Shown: piece after piece, positions 53,099 through 61,028 of the stretch
Layout: each line of letters starts with the position of its first letter
How positions within the stretch are numbered: the first letter of the stretch is position 1
DNA from: Streptomyces sp. F001
GTDB taxonomy: Bacteria; Actinomycetota; Actinomycetes; Streptomycetales; Streptomycetaceae
Direction: 5' to 3'
DNA length: 64,000 bases
NCBI RefSeq assembly: GCF_004187715.1
Contig: NZ_QZWF01000002.1
Location: forward strand, 992,001-1,056,000
Notes under the pieces: model-generated
Told to the model about the DNA's origin: nothing
Database searches by the model: none
What the model saw: only the letters and a program-made list of their open reading frames with translations
Program-made: the position numbers and the translations under genes

Positions 53099-54871
53099 TC
53101 CGTACTTCGCGGGTAGCTCGTTCAGGTCTCTGGCCAGCGGGGATGTGTGGGTTCCAGGCCAAGGAGGTCGAGGAGATGAAGCTGGACTCCTCGGCTGATG
53201 ACGATGGTGGGCGGGTCGGTGGCATGGCCGACCCGCAGCCGCAGGCCGGAGAGGTGGTAGAGGATCATCCGTCCCGTGGGACGGACTCTCTGGTTTCCCG
53301 GATACAGGCCCTGCATCTTCTGATCGCCCCCCAGGGCCCGGCGGACCTGGCGCTCGATCAGGCAGAACACCAGCAGGGCCAGGCAGATCACGGTGACCAG
53401 TGCGGCGAGGCGCTTGTTGTCCTGGACGAAGATCGGGGTGACGGCCAGGGGGCCTTTGAAGTTTCCGTAGCGGCGCTCGACGGCACCCTGGCCTTTGTGG
53501 CGCCGCAGGACCTCGGCGGCATCGGCCTGTTCGGGGGTGAGGGTGGTCAGCAACGCGTACCAGCCGTCGACTGCCGCCTCGGCATCGAGCACGGCCTGGT
53601 CGAAGTGCCAGTGCAGGGCGGGTCGGCCGGCGGTGTCGGTGGTGACGGTCGTGCGCAGGCAGTCGGTCACCCGCCGGGTCTTGGCGATCACGCCGATGCG
53701 TGCGGTGACCTTCTCCGCTGTGTTGTAGTAGCGCCCGCCGGCGCCTCGTTGGAGTTTTTCGAGGTCTTCGCGTGCTTTGGCCAGGCGTTTCTCGCGGGCC
53801 CGCTGCTGGCCTTTGGCATTGCCGGTGGAGTGCACCAGGATCCGGCGGACTTCTGCCTTGGGGTCACGCTTGCGTGGTCCCGTCAGGACGTGGGTGTCCT
53901 CCAGCACGCGGTAGGTCTCCCGCCGGTCGTCCGGGGTGTTCTCGTCCCGGGCCGGGACGTAGTCCACGACGGTGGCCGCATCGAGGTCGAGGGCCGCATA
54001 GACCGCGTCGTCGACCATGGAGGCCGGGGCCGGGGCGATGAACGCCGTTCTGGCCGCGATCAGCGCGGTGACGTTGTGGTAGGAGACGAGTTTGGAGTCG
54101 GCGATCAGCAAGAACTCCTTGGGCCCTGCTATCGCCCGCAGGCTGTTCATGGTGGAGGTGATCTGGGAGATCTCCGCGGCTCCGCCGTCGATGACGCGCG
54201 ACAGCAGCGGGATACCGCCGTCGCCGGTCACCGCCAGGCCGGTCTGGATCTGCTTGAGGTCGTACCTGCGGTCCTTGGGATGCCCGTGCCTGACCTGGGG
54301 ATAGTCCTCGTCCTGGTCATCGGCCGGGTAGGCGCCGTGCAGGGACATGGACGTCATGTCCCAGTGGAACGTGGACACATCGATGCCGAACTCGCCGATC
54401 GCGCGGGCGCCGACGCTGTCGGTGATCTCCTGAAGGTGCGGGGCGACGGCGTCCAGCGCCCGGCCCAGGCGGTCGTCGTTGAGCAGCTCCGGCTCGATGC
54501 CGAAGACGTCCTCCACCGCCCACTCGCGGGCCCAGTCGTCCACCCGCCACAGCGGGGCGGGCGCGGTCAGCCGGTTGGCCACCAGCGTCTCGATGACCGC
54601 GCCATGCGTCACATGAGCGATGTCGCGGCCCGGGCACAACCGGTCGACGGTCCCGGCCAGGTCCAGCCGGCGCAGAAACTCGGCAGCGACAGGCAGAGCG
54701 CCCAGACGCTTCTCCACCACGGCGCTGACCACGCAGTTCATGCGTGGCCGCACCGTCCGTGGCCGCGGGGACCGGGAAGACTTCGTCACACCCCACCCAA
54801 CGCCACACCACCGGCCCAGGACACCCCCGGACCGGTCACACCATACGAATCACCGACCCGCGAAGTACGGA
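53099..54871 (-). mobile_element. IS1634-family insertion sequence, copy 2 (intact)
   Basis: Both ends read TCCGTACTTCGCGGGT from the outside (53099-53114 and the reverse complement of 54856-54871), a perfect 16-bp inverted repeat. A 6-bp duplication GCTAGA flanks it (53093-53098, 54872-54877). Length 1773 bp, close to copy 1 (1771 bp). Confidence 0.94.
53122..54789 (-). CDS. IS1634-family transposase (copy 2)
   Basis: A 555-residue transposase, intact. Key regions: VVEKRLGALPVAAEFLRRLD, WAVEDVFGIEPELLNDDRLG, catalytic Asp in VSTFHWDMTSMSLHGAYP, second Asp in LLIADSKLVSYHNVTALIAA, and the C-terminal Glu region KGQGAVERRYGNFKGPLAVT with the hydrophobic stretch VICLALLVFCLIERQVRRAL. GTG 54789 is the first start; an ATG at 54741 is possible. 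Because it is full length, it is the likely source of activity for both copies in the window. Confidence 0.92.
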   Translation of the reverse strand: MTKSSRSPRPRTVRPRMNCVVSAVVEKRLGALPVAAEFLRRLDLAGTVDRLCPGRDIAHVTHGAVIETLVANRLTAPAPLWRVDDWAREWAVEDVFGIEPELLNDDRLGRALDAVAPHLQEITDSVGARAIGEFGIDVSTFHWDMTSMSLHGAYPADDQDEDYPQVRHGHPKDRRYDLKQIQTGLAVTGDGGIPLLSRVIDGGAAEISQITSTMNSLRAIAGPKEFLLIADSKLVSYHNVTALIAARTAFIAPAPASMVDDAVYAALDLDAATVVDYVPARDENTPDDRRETYRVLEDTHVLTGPRKRDPKAEVRRILVHSTGNAKGQQRAREKRLAKAREDLEKLQRGAGGRYYNTAEKVTARIGVIAKTRRVTDCLRTTVTTDTAGRPALHWHFDQAVLDAEAAVDGWYALLTTLTPEQADAAEVLRRHKGQGAVERRYGNFKGPLAVTPIFVQDNKRLAALVTVICLALLVFCLIERQVRRALGGDQKMQGLYPGNQRVRPTGRMILYHLSGLRLRVGHATDPPTIVISRGVQLHLLDLLGLEPTHPRWPET

Positions 54872-55088
54872 GCTAGACGACCGTGACCGATCGTCTTCCC
54901 AGGCGCTAGCTCGGCGGGGCGGCCGAGTGCACTCGACTCCGAGTCACTCGGCCGCCCCGAGCTGCGCAGCCGCATCGTCCCAATTACCGCACGTGCCAGG
55001 GTTCGGCCGCTCCCGGCACGGACCTTGGAGTTCGGCCACGGGGCCGACCCCCCGGGTTTCCCCCGGGGCGATGCACGCCTGTCTGGGC

Positions 55089-55472
55089 CAAGGTGGACGA
55101 GCCAGCGGCATGGAGTCGCTGGACACAGCAAGGAGAACCACCCATATGTCTGTCACTCCCGAAGCAACGGCGATTCGGCCGTTCACGTTCGAGTTCCCCG
55201 ACGCGGAGCTTGAGGACCTGCGCCGGCGGATTGAGGCCACGCGTTTCCCGGAGAAGGAGACCGTCGAGGATCAGTCGCAGGGCACGCAGCTCGCCACGAT
55301 CCAGGAGCTCGCGCGCTACTGGGCGACGGAGTACGACTGGCGCAAGGTCGAGGCGAAACTGAAGGCCCTGCCCAACTTCATCACCGAGATCGACGGGCTG
55401 GACATCCACTTCATCCACATCCGCTCGAAGCACGAAAACGCCCTGCCGCTCATCGTCACGCACGGCTGGCCC
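55089..55472 (+). repeat. 384-bp near-identical repeat, copy 2 (copy 1 at 51841-52224)
   Basis: This is the leader and first 109 codons of the second epoxide hydrolase gene. The offset to copy 1 is exactly 3248 bp. Confidence 0.85.
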
Positions 55473-56336
55473 AGCTCGATCATGGCACATCTGAAGATCA
55501 TCGAGCCGCTCACCGATCCCACGGCCCACGGCGGGGACGCCTCTGACGCCTTCCACCTGGTGATCCCGTCGATGCCCGGTTACGGCTTCTCGGGCAAGCC
55601 GACCAAGACCGGCTGGAGCCCCGAGCGCATCGCCCGTGCCTGGGCCGAGCTGATGAAGCGCCTCGGCTACACCAAGTACGCGGCGCAGGGCGGCGACTGG
55701 GGTGCGATCGTCACGGACCTCATGGGTGTGCAGCAGCCTGAGGGCCTGGTCGGCATCCACACCAACATGCCCGCTGTGGTTCCGCCCGCCATCGAGGCGG
55801 CGATCGCGGCAGGCAACCCACTGCCCTCCGACGTGACCCTCACCAACGACGAGGAGAAGGCGGCGGTCGAGCAGCTGAACTCCGTGTACCGGCACGTCGC
55901 CTACGCCCTCATGATGGGCTCGATCCCGCAGTCGCTGACCGCATTCGCGGATTCGCCCGTCGGCCTGGCGGCCTTCATGCTCGACCCCGGCCTGGAGCTG
56001 ATCTCCCGGTCCTTCGCCGGGCAGAAGGAAGGCCTGACGCGCGACGACGTCCTGGACAACATCACGCTCTTCTGGCTGACGAACACGGCGATCTCCGCGT
56101 CGCGTCTGTACGCGGAGAACAAGACCCCGTTCTTCGGCGCCAAGGGCGTCACGCTCCCGGTCGCCGTGAGCGTCTTCCCCGACGAGCTCTACCAGGCGCC
56201 CAAAAGCTGGGCGGAGCAGGCGTACCCGAACCTCATCCACTACAACCGGCTCCCCAAGGGCGGCCACTTCCCTGCGTGGGAACAGCCAGAACTCTTCGTC
56301 GAAGAGCTCCGCACGGGCCTCCGCTCGCTGCGCTGA
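55146..56336 (+). CDS. Epoxide hydrolase (EHN family), copy 2
   Basis: A 396-residue paralogue of the gene at 51898-53097. The first 109 codons are identical; after that differences are frequent (HGWPSSIMAHLK, ETG-type changes such as PTKTGWSPERIARAW, NMPAVVPPAIEAAIAAGNPL), and it is three residues shorter near the cap (LDPGLELISRS). Catalytic motifs are kept (GGDWGAIV, KGGHFPAWEQPEL). ATG 55146 has the same AAGGAG leader. The divergence of the C-terminal two thirds alongside an identical 5' block points to gene conversion or a recent recombination. Confidence 0.93.
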   Translation: MSVTPEATAIRPFTFEFPDAELEDLRRRIEATRFPEKETVEDQSQGTQLATIQELARYWATEYDWRKVEAKLKALPNFITEIDGLDIHFIHIRSKHENALPLIVTHGWPSSIMAHLKIIEPLTDPTAHGGDASDAFHLVIPSMPGYGFSGKPTKTGWSPERIARAWAELMKRLGYTKYAAQGGDWGAIVTDLMGVQQPEGLVGIHTNMPAVVPPAIEAAIAAGNPLPSDVTLTNDEEKAAVEQLNSVYRHVAYALMMGSIPQSLTAFADSPVGLAAFMLDPGLELISRSFAGQKEGLTRDDVLDNITLFWLTNTAISASRLYAENKTPFFGAKGVTLPVAVSVFPDELYQAPKSWAEQAYPNLIHYNRLPKGGHFPAWEQPELFVEELRTGLRSLR

Positions 56337-56428
56337 GGCTGTCCCGCAAACGCCGGCTCGGGCATGTACCAGGTGCTGGGCGGGATACTCGCGAGACTCC
56401 GATGCGGCGGTTGTGGCAGCCTGCGGAC

Positions 56429-56767
56429 ATGCCAGAGTTCCGCGTTCATGCAGGCCGTCACTACGCCTTGCCCGACGACGCGTGGTGTGTAGAGCTGAGC
56501 AAAGCCGAACCGGCGCCGGCTTCCTGGGCTGAGATTCCCAATGCGGAGACTCACCTGCCTGGAGCTGCCTTCGTGGTGGCGGTGATACCCGACGAGGATC
56601 CGAGCCTGGAGCCGACCGTCCACATCCACAGCCACGACGAGCACGTCATCCTCTACGAGTTCATGCGCTGGTTCATGGAGCACCTGGCCGAGCAGGTTGA
56701 ACGCTGCCGCATCGCCTTCGAGCAAGGAGAAACTGAAGCAGACCCCCGACGATGCCGGTCACCGTGA
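56429..56767 (+). CDS. Hypothetical protein
   Basis: A 112-residue protein: PEFRVHAGRHYALPDDAWCV, ELSKAEPAPASWAEIPNAET, AAFVVAVIPDEDPSLEPTVH and EHVILYEFMRWFMEHLAEQV. It has an HxHxxDE-like cluster (VHIHSHDEHV) that could bind metal, but I do not recognise the family. ATG 56429 has weak ribosome-binding support; an in-frame ATG 27 bases upstream is possible. The last residues overlap the start of an IS21 fragment, so the C-terminus may be altered. Confidence 0.55.
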   Translation: MPEFRVHAGRHYALPDDAWCVELSKAEPAPASWAEIPNAETHLPGAAFVVAVIPDEDPSLEPTVHIHSHDEHVILYEFMRWFMEHLAEQVERCRIAFEQGETEADPRRCRSP

Positions 56768-56789
56768 TCACCGAGCGGATCGGCTGGGA

Positions 56790-57070
56790 GCGGGCTGACG
56801 ATCCTGCGGGAGCGGGTACGCGAGCTGAGGCCGGCCTCTTTGCCGGTGGACCCGGTTTCGCGGACGGTCTATCAGCCCGGCGAGCTCGCGCAGTGCGACC
56901 TGTGGTTCCCGCCGGTGGACATCCCGCTCGACTACGGACAGACGGGCCGCCCGCCGGTCCTGGTCATCGTCTGCGGCTGCTCCCGGATGATCGCCGCCCG
57001 GATGCTGCCCTCCCGTCAGACCGGCGACCTGGTCGACGGCCACTGGCGTGTGCTGGCCGACGTGAGGTCT
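56790..57070 (+). pseudogene. istA: IS21 istA-type transposase fragment (plus strand)
   Basis: About 90 codons of an IstA catalytic domain: LRERVRELRPASLPVDPVSR, TVYQPGELAQCDLWFPPVDI with the first Asp, VIVCGCSRMIAARMLPSRQT and DLVDGHWRVLADV. Both ends of the gene are missing. It is a different subtype from the istA remnant at 58788-59690. Confidence 0.8.
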
Positions 57071-57456
57071 TCGGCGACGCAACCGTAGCGGCCGCGATGA
57101 TCGACCGACCCGTCCACCACGCCGAGGTCGCGTCGGTGGTTGGCGGCGTGGGGCGCCGATGCGGTTGACACCAGTGGCAGCTTGAGTTGCTGCCGCAGGC
57201 GCTGGTGCCCCAGGACGCAGACCCGACGAGGCGCCAGTAGCCCGTTCGCTCCCCTCCGGCGCTTCCTCCGCCGTGACGATCTCCACGCCGATGACCTGCG
57301 TAAGCGATCAAGCGGGAACGCCGCTGCACCTGACTGGGCGACACATCTGCCGCTCCGTCATGTTGCGAGACTGACGGACTGTCGGTTGCCTCGTGAGCGG
57401 AGCACAGCACAGGCGCCGCGCAGACAGGCCGGACACCGCTCCGTCGGAGGATTCAC
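57071..57456. other. Gene-free stretch
   Basis: I see no gene that can be supported in these ~390 bp. The CGGAGG ribosome-binding site of the truncated secreted protein is at its end (57445-57450). Confidence 0.4.
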
Positions 57457-57606
57457 ATGCGTTACACACACATCGGTGCAGGCATCGGCCTGGTTCTCGG
57501 TGCCCTCAAGCTGCAGATCCCGGCCGCTGTCGCCGCTGATGACTCAGAAGTCCACATCAGCCCGTGGAATGCCTACCCGGGCTCCACGGTCACGGTCTGT
57601 CTGTAA
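57457..57606 (+). pseudogene. N-terminal fragment of a secreted protein (49 codons)
   Basis: ATG 57457 has CGGAGG 6 bases upstream. It codes a signal peptide (MRYTHIGAGIGLVLGALKL, then IPAAVAADDS) and the first strand of a surface domain (VHISPWNAYPGSTVTVCL), then hits a stop at the edge of an IS21 element. The rest of the gene is not in the window. The pattern SPxxAYPGSTVTV is common in secreted actinobacterial beta-sandwich proteins. Confidence 0.6.
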
Positions 57607-57613
57607 GCACTTC

Positions 57614-57717
57614 TTTGGGCTCCACTGCACGGAGTTGTTTTGGCTCCACTGCCGGGGTGGAGGGGGCGTGTATTGGTGTGATTCACGTCCCTGTAGCAAG
57701 GTGATTTGGCCCCACTT
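57614..57717 (+). repeat. IS21 end repeats
   Basis: Three related copies of TTTGG-CTCCACTGC occur at 57614-57627, 57639-57652 and 57704-57717 (the last as TTTGGCCCCACTTC). Multiple subterminal repeats near each end are typical transposase-binding sites of IS21 elements. Confidence 0.7.
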
Positions 57718-57978
57718 CGATCGGGTGGTTCTGCTGGCCGGGGTGGGGGGTGTTGACGGTAGTTTTGAGGCCTCGGCGGACCTCCGTAAGCGCGCCCCCG
57801 ACAGGTGCGTGGAGGGTTGCTGACCCGACTCGGCTCAGGTCGCGGACCGCCCAGTGGCCGCGGCGGCTGGACGAGAACGGGCTATGGTGCGCGGTCGGCA
57901 CTGGGACTTGACGGCTGGGCCCGAAATGGCTGCGGCCGGTCTCCCGTCAGGGAGGCCGGCCGTAGTTGTCGGTGCAGG

Positions 57979-58791
57979 TCAGCGGCGGCGTTTCCGCTGG
58001 GTCTGGGCGAACCGGTAGGGCTGGCTTCCGGTCTCGACGATGTGCGCGTTGAAAGTGACCCGGTCGACGATCGCCGTGCAGAGGCGGGGGTCTGTGAAGG
58101 TCTGCTTCCACTCCGAGAACGGGGCGTTCGACGCGATCGTGATGGCCCGCCTCTCCTCCCGCTCGGTGAAGATCTGGAACAGCAGCTTGGCGCCGGCCTT
58201 GTCCAGGTCGAGATAGCCGAACTCGTCCAGACAGAGCAGGTCAACGCGGCCGTAGCGGGCGATGGTGCGGGTCAGCTTCTTCTCGTCCGCAGCCTCCGCG
58301 AGCTCGTTGACCAGGTTGACCGTGGTCGTGTAGCGGACCTTGAGTCCGGCCTCGGCCATGGCCGTGCCGATCCCGATCAGCAGGTGGGACTTCCCGGTGC
58401 CGGAGTCGCCGATCAGACAGAGCGGCTGTCCTGCTTTGACCCAGGCCGGGTCGGACAGGGTGCCGACAAGTTCCGGTGTGACGTTGGGGTTTTCCTCGAA
58501 GTCGAAGTCCTCCAGGCGCTTGGGCCGGGGGAAGCTGGCGTCCCGGACCAGCCGCTGCTTGCGCCGTTCTTCGCGTTCGGCGCACTCGGCTTCCAGCAGG
58601 TCGGCGAGGAAGTCCTTGTAGCTGGACCGCTGGCGCATCGCCGCGCCGGCCATCTCCTGGACCCGGCGGCGGATCGTGGGCAGGTGCAGGGCCCGGCATG
58701 CCTCGTCGGTGGCCGTGTCCACGGCTTCCTCCGGGCCCATGTCGCGGCGGGGTGAGGGGATTTGGGTGGCCGTGGTCTCGGTCGTACTCAT
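57979..58791 (-). CDS. istB: IS21-family ATPase helper protein IstB
   Basis: A 270-residue AAA+ ATPase. Walker A is CLIGDSGTGKSHLL, Walker B LLCLDEFGYLDLD, and RAITIASNAPFSEWKQTF contains the sensor region. The N-terminal helical region (MRQRSSYKDFLADLLEAECA) binds DNA or IstA. Full length and intact. ATG overlaps the istA stop by four bases (ATGA), as usual. IstB loads onto target DNA and stimulates IstA; here its partner is truncated. Confidence 0.93.
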   Translation of the reverse strand: MSTTETTATQIPSPRRDMGPEEAVDTATDEACRALHLPTIRRRVQEMAGAAMRQRSSYKDFLADLLEAECAEREERRKQRLVRDASFPRPKRLEDFDFEENPNVTPELVGTLSDPAWVKAGQPLCLIGDSGTGKSHLLIGIGTAMAEAGLKVRYTTTVNLVNELAEAADEKKLTRTIARYGRVDLLCLDEFGYLDLDKAGAKLLFQIFTEREERRAITIASNAPFSEWKQTFTDPRLCTAIVDRVTFNAHIVETGSQPYRFAQTQRKRRR

Positions 58792-59690
58792 GCGGTGCCT
58801 TTCGGTTGGCGTGTCAGCAGCTGGTCGTAGTGGGCGACGTCCGGCAGTGGCCGTCTGTCCTCGGGCAGCTGGGCCCGGCGGGCCATCAGCGAGACCACGC
58901 CGCTTGGCTCGGCCCAGGGCGGCGGGTCACCCTCCTCGTCTGTGTCCTCGGCTGGGGGCGGTGCCAGCGCGGCGGCCCTGCGGGCCTCGACGGCGACCAC
59001 GTCCGCGCTGGTGGTGCCCGCCCGGATCGCGGCGGCCATGCCCTCCTCGACGACGGCAGGGGGCATCCGGCGGTGCAGCAGCAGGACCTCGATCAGAGCC
59101 CGCGTCCCGGCCGCGTCCCCGTGGGCGGCCCGGGCCGCGGCCCAGAATGCTTCGTGGACCTCGGTGAACGAACCGTTCTGCCGGGCGGTGACCAGCGCGG
59201 TCGAGCCGGCCATCGCCCCGGGCTTGGCCAGCAGGATCTCCAGATAGTGGTCGAGTTCGTCGCGGAAGTCGCCCCTGCGGGTCAGCCGTGGGTGGCGGGC
59301 GACGATCTCCCGCCGTTCGAAGACCAGGAGTTCGTTGCCCCGCAACAGCACGCGCACGTTCTGGCCGATGAAGCGGGCTGGCACCGAGTAGTGGCACTGC
59401 CGGACGGTGATCCGGCTGCTGCGGTCGACCTTCGGCGTCAGGGTGATGCCGCACTCGAACTCCTCGAACGGCAGCGGCGTCAGCTGGTCGGCCTCGGTGA
59501 AGAAGTTGAAGCCGACGGTGGTCAGCCTGCCCGCGAGAATCCGTTCATCCTCGGCTGCGTCGATCTCGGCGATCTTCGCGTTCAGCTCTGCCAGCGTGGC
59601 GACCTCGGGGACAGGGACCAGGTGGGTGCGGCGGAAGCGGCCGCCCTCGTGCTCGACCCCGCCCTTGGACAGCGCCGTCAAGTGCTCCTG
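58788..59690 (-). pseudogene. istA: IS21 istA transposase, C-terminal part
   Basis: About 300 codons: ALSKGGVEHEGGRFRRTHLV with the third catalytic Glu, PVPEVATLAELNAKIAEIDA, ITVRQCHYSVPARFIGQNVR and the IstB-interacting C-terminus (HYDQLLTRQPKGTA). The N-terminal HTH and first two catalytic Asp are missing. Upstream of about 59690 the DNA belongs to the recombinase module. Confidence 0.85.
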
Positions 59691-59713
59691 ATCCGCATGG
59701 TGCGGAGCGAGTT

Positions 59714-59989
59714 GTGCGGGTGACGCACCCGTTCCATCCGTGGCATGGCCGGTCGTACGAGTTCGTGGTGCGGCGCAAGAACTGGGGCGAGGACCGGGTG
59801 TACTTCCGCGATGAGGCGGGCGAGGTGGTCTCGCTGCCGACGGCGTGGACCGATGCGGGTGGTGAGGATCCCTTCGTGGTCCTGGCCGCGGGCCGCAGCC
59901 CGTTCCGCACCGGGGACCTCCTGGCTCTGGCCGAGTTGATCGACCAGCTCGACGGCCGCAGCGGCAGTGCCAAGGAGATTGCGCCGTGA
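59714..59989 (+). CDS. DUF5372-like protein
   Basis: A 91-residue protein: RVTHPFHPWHGRSYEFVVRR, NWGEDRVYFRDEAGEVVSLP, AWTDAGGEDPFVVLAAGRSP and FRTGDLLALAELIDQLDG. This is the pattern of short DUF5372 proteins commonly found next to recombinases. Small beta-barrel-like fold predicted; function unknown. The stop is followed by 174 bp to the next gene. Confidence 0.75.
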   Translation: MRVTHPFHPWHGRSYEFVVRRKNWGEDRVYFRDEAGEVVSLPTAWTDAGGEDPFVVLAAGRSPFRTGDLLALAELIDQLDGRSGSAKEIAP

Positions 59990-60163
59990 CCGCCTTGAGG
60001 ATCACGCCGCAGACATGGGGGCGTGTTCGGCGCACGGTGATCGAGAGAGCGTGCGCCATGTCAACTGGCCTGCACAGATTCATGATCGGCTGCCTCCATG
60101 CGCTCTTGGCTGTGATCGGTCGCGACGCAATCGTTGAGGCAGCAAGCAGGCGAGGGAGGCGGC

Positions 60164-60655
60164 ATGGCCAACGGAACGGTGAACGACCCGAAGGAGGAGG
60201 CCCTGCGGGCGACGCGAACGCTGAACCCGCGGCCGGAGGCCGTGGTCGACGCAGTGTTCACCGCGTCCGAGTTCTGCGATCCGCGGGATCTGGTGCAGGT
60301 GAAGTACGAGATGGTGCGGCGGGTGCGGGTCGACAAGGTGCCCGCGGCCCGGGCGGTGCGGGAGTTCGGGTTCTCCCGGCAGGTCTACTACGACGCCGTG
60401 GCCGCGCTGGACGCCGGCGGTCCGGCGGCGCTGGTGCCGGGCAAACCGGGGCCGAAGGGGCCGCGCAAGCTCACCGACCCGGTCATGGAGTACGTCGAGA
60501 CACGACTGGCCGCCGATCCGGCCCTGCGCTCCCGCGACCTGGCCGACGCCGTCTTCACCGAGTACGGCGTGAGTGTTCATCCGCGCTCGATCGAACGGGC
60601 CCTGGCCCGTCGGGAGACCTCACGCGCCCAGGAGTCCCCCAAAAGCCGCAGCTGA
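60164..60655 (+). CDS. Recombinase-associated helix-turn-helix protein
   Basis: A 163-residue basic protein. Residues about 35-90 contain a helix-turn-helix (QVKYEMVRRVRVDKVPAARA, REFGFSRQVYYDAVAALDAG), followed by the linker GPAALVPGKPGPKGPRKLTD and a second HTH-like unit (RDLADAVFTEYGVSVHPRSI). This resembles the double HTH of IS481/IS3-type OrfA or a paired-type domain without the DDE part. ATG 60164 with GGGAGGC 4 bases upstream. It likely binds the ends of the module or regulates the recombinase. Confidence 0.75.
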   Translation: MANGTVNDPKEEALRATRTLNPRPEAVVDAVFTASEFCDPRDLVQVKYEMVRRVRVDKVPAARAVREFGFSRQVYYDAVAALDAGGPAALVPGKPGPKGPRKLTDPVMEYVETRLAADPALRSRDLADAVFTEYGVSVHPRSIERALARRETSRAQESPKSRS

Positions 60656-60683
60656 CAGCCCCGCGAAGACGGAGCCGCGGGCG

Positions 60684-61028
60684 GTGGCGACCCGCTATGA
60701 GGAACTGCGGGCGGCGGTCGCCGACGGCTCGGGCGACGGCTGGCGGCTGGGCCGGGGTGTCCTCGCCGCCAAGGGTATGGCCGCCTGGGCGGCGGCATGG
60801 CGGGCCCTGCCCGAGCCGGCGGTCCGGCCCGCCTCCGGGGAGCTGCCGACCAACCTGCCGGGCGACAGTGACGAACTCGTACGGATCCTGTCCGCGATGG
60901 CCCTGGCCCACCTCCACCCATCTGACACACCGGCCGGTGGAACAGCCCATGATTCCAGGGGAGTTGATGTTGTCTATGGACGCGACCGCGGCGGCGGGCA
61001 AGGTGACCCGCGAACATCTGCAGCGTGA
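60684..61028 (+). CDS. Recombinase-module hypothetical protein
   Basis: About 114 residues from GTG 60684: ATRYEELRAAVADGSGDGWR, LGRGVLAAKGMAAWAAAWRA, LPTNLPGDSDELVRILSAMA, ending in sequence that overlaps the recombinase start in another frame. The helical N-terminal two thirds look like real protein; the last ~25 residues may be read-through over the overlap. Family not recognised; it may be a partner protein of the recombinase. Confidence 0.55.
   Translation: MATRYEELRAAVADGSGDGWRLGRGVLAAKGMAAWAAAWRALPEPAVRPASGELPTNLPGDSDELVRILSAMALAHLHPSDTPAGGTAHDSRGVDVVYGRDRGGGQGDPRTSAA

Larger units (their letters stand above)
57607..59690 (-). mobile_element. IS21-family element, truncated in istA
   Basis: It comprises the downstream end with repeated motifs (57614-57717), istB and the last third of istA. 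The first two thirds of istA and the other end are lost at about 59690, where the serine-recombinase module begins. Confidence 0.75.

Noticed and set aside
57614..57717. Three spaced 14-bp repeats as a short CRISPR array
   Set aside because: Irregular spacing, imperfect copies and position at an IS21 end; these are transposase-binding repeats. No Cas genes in the window.
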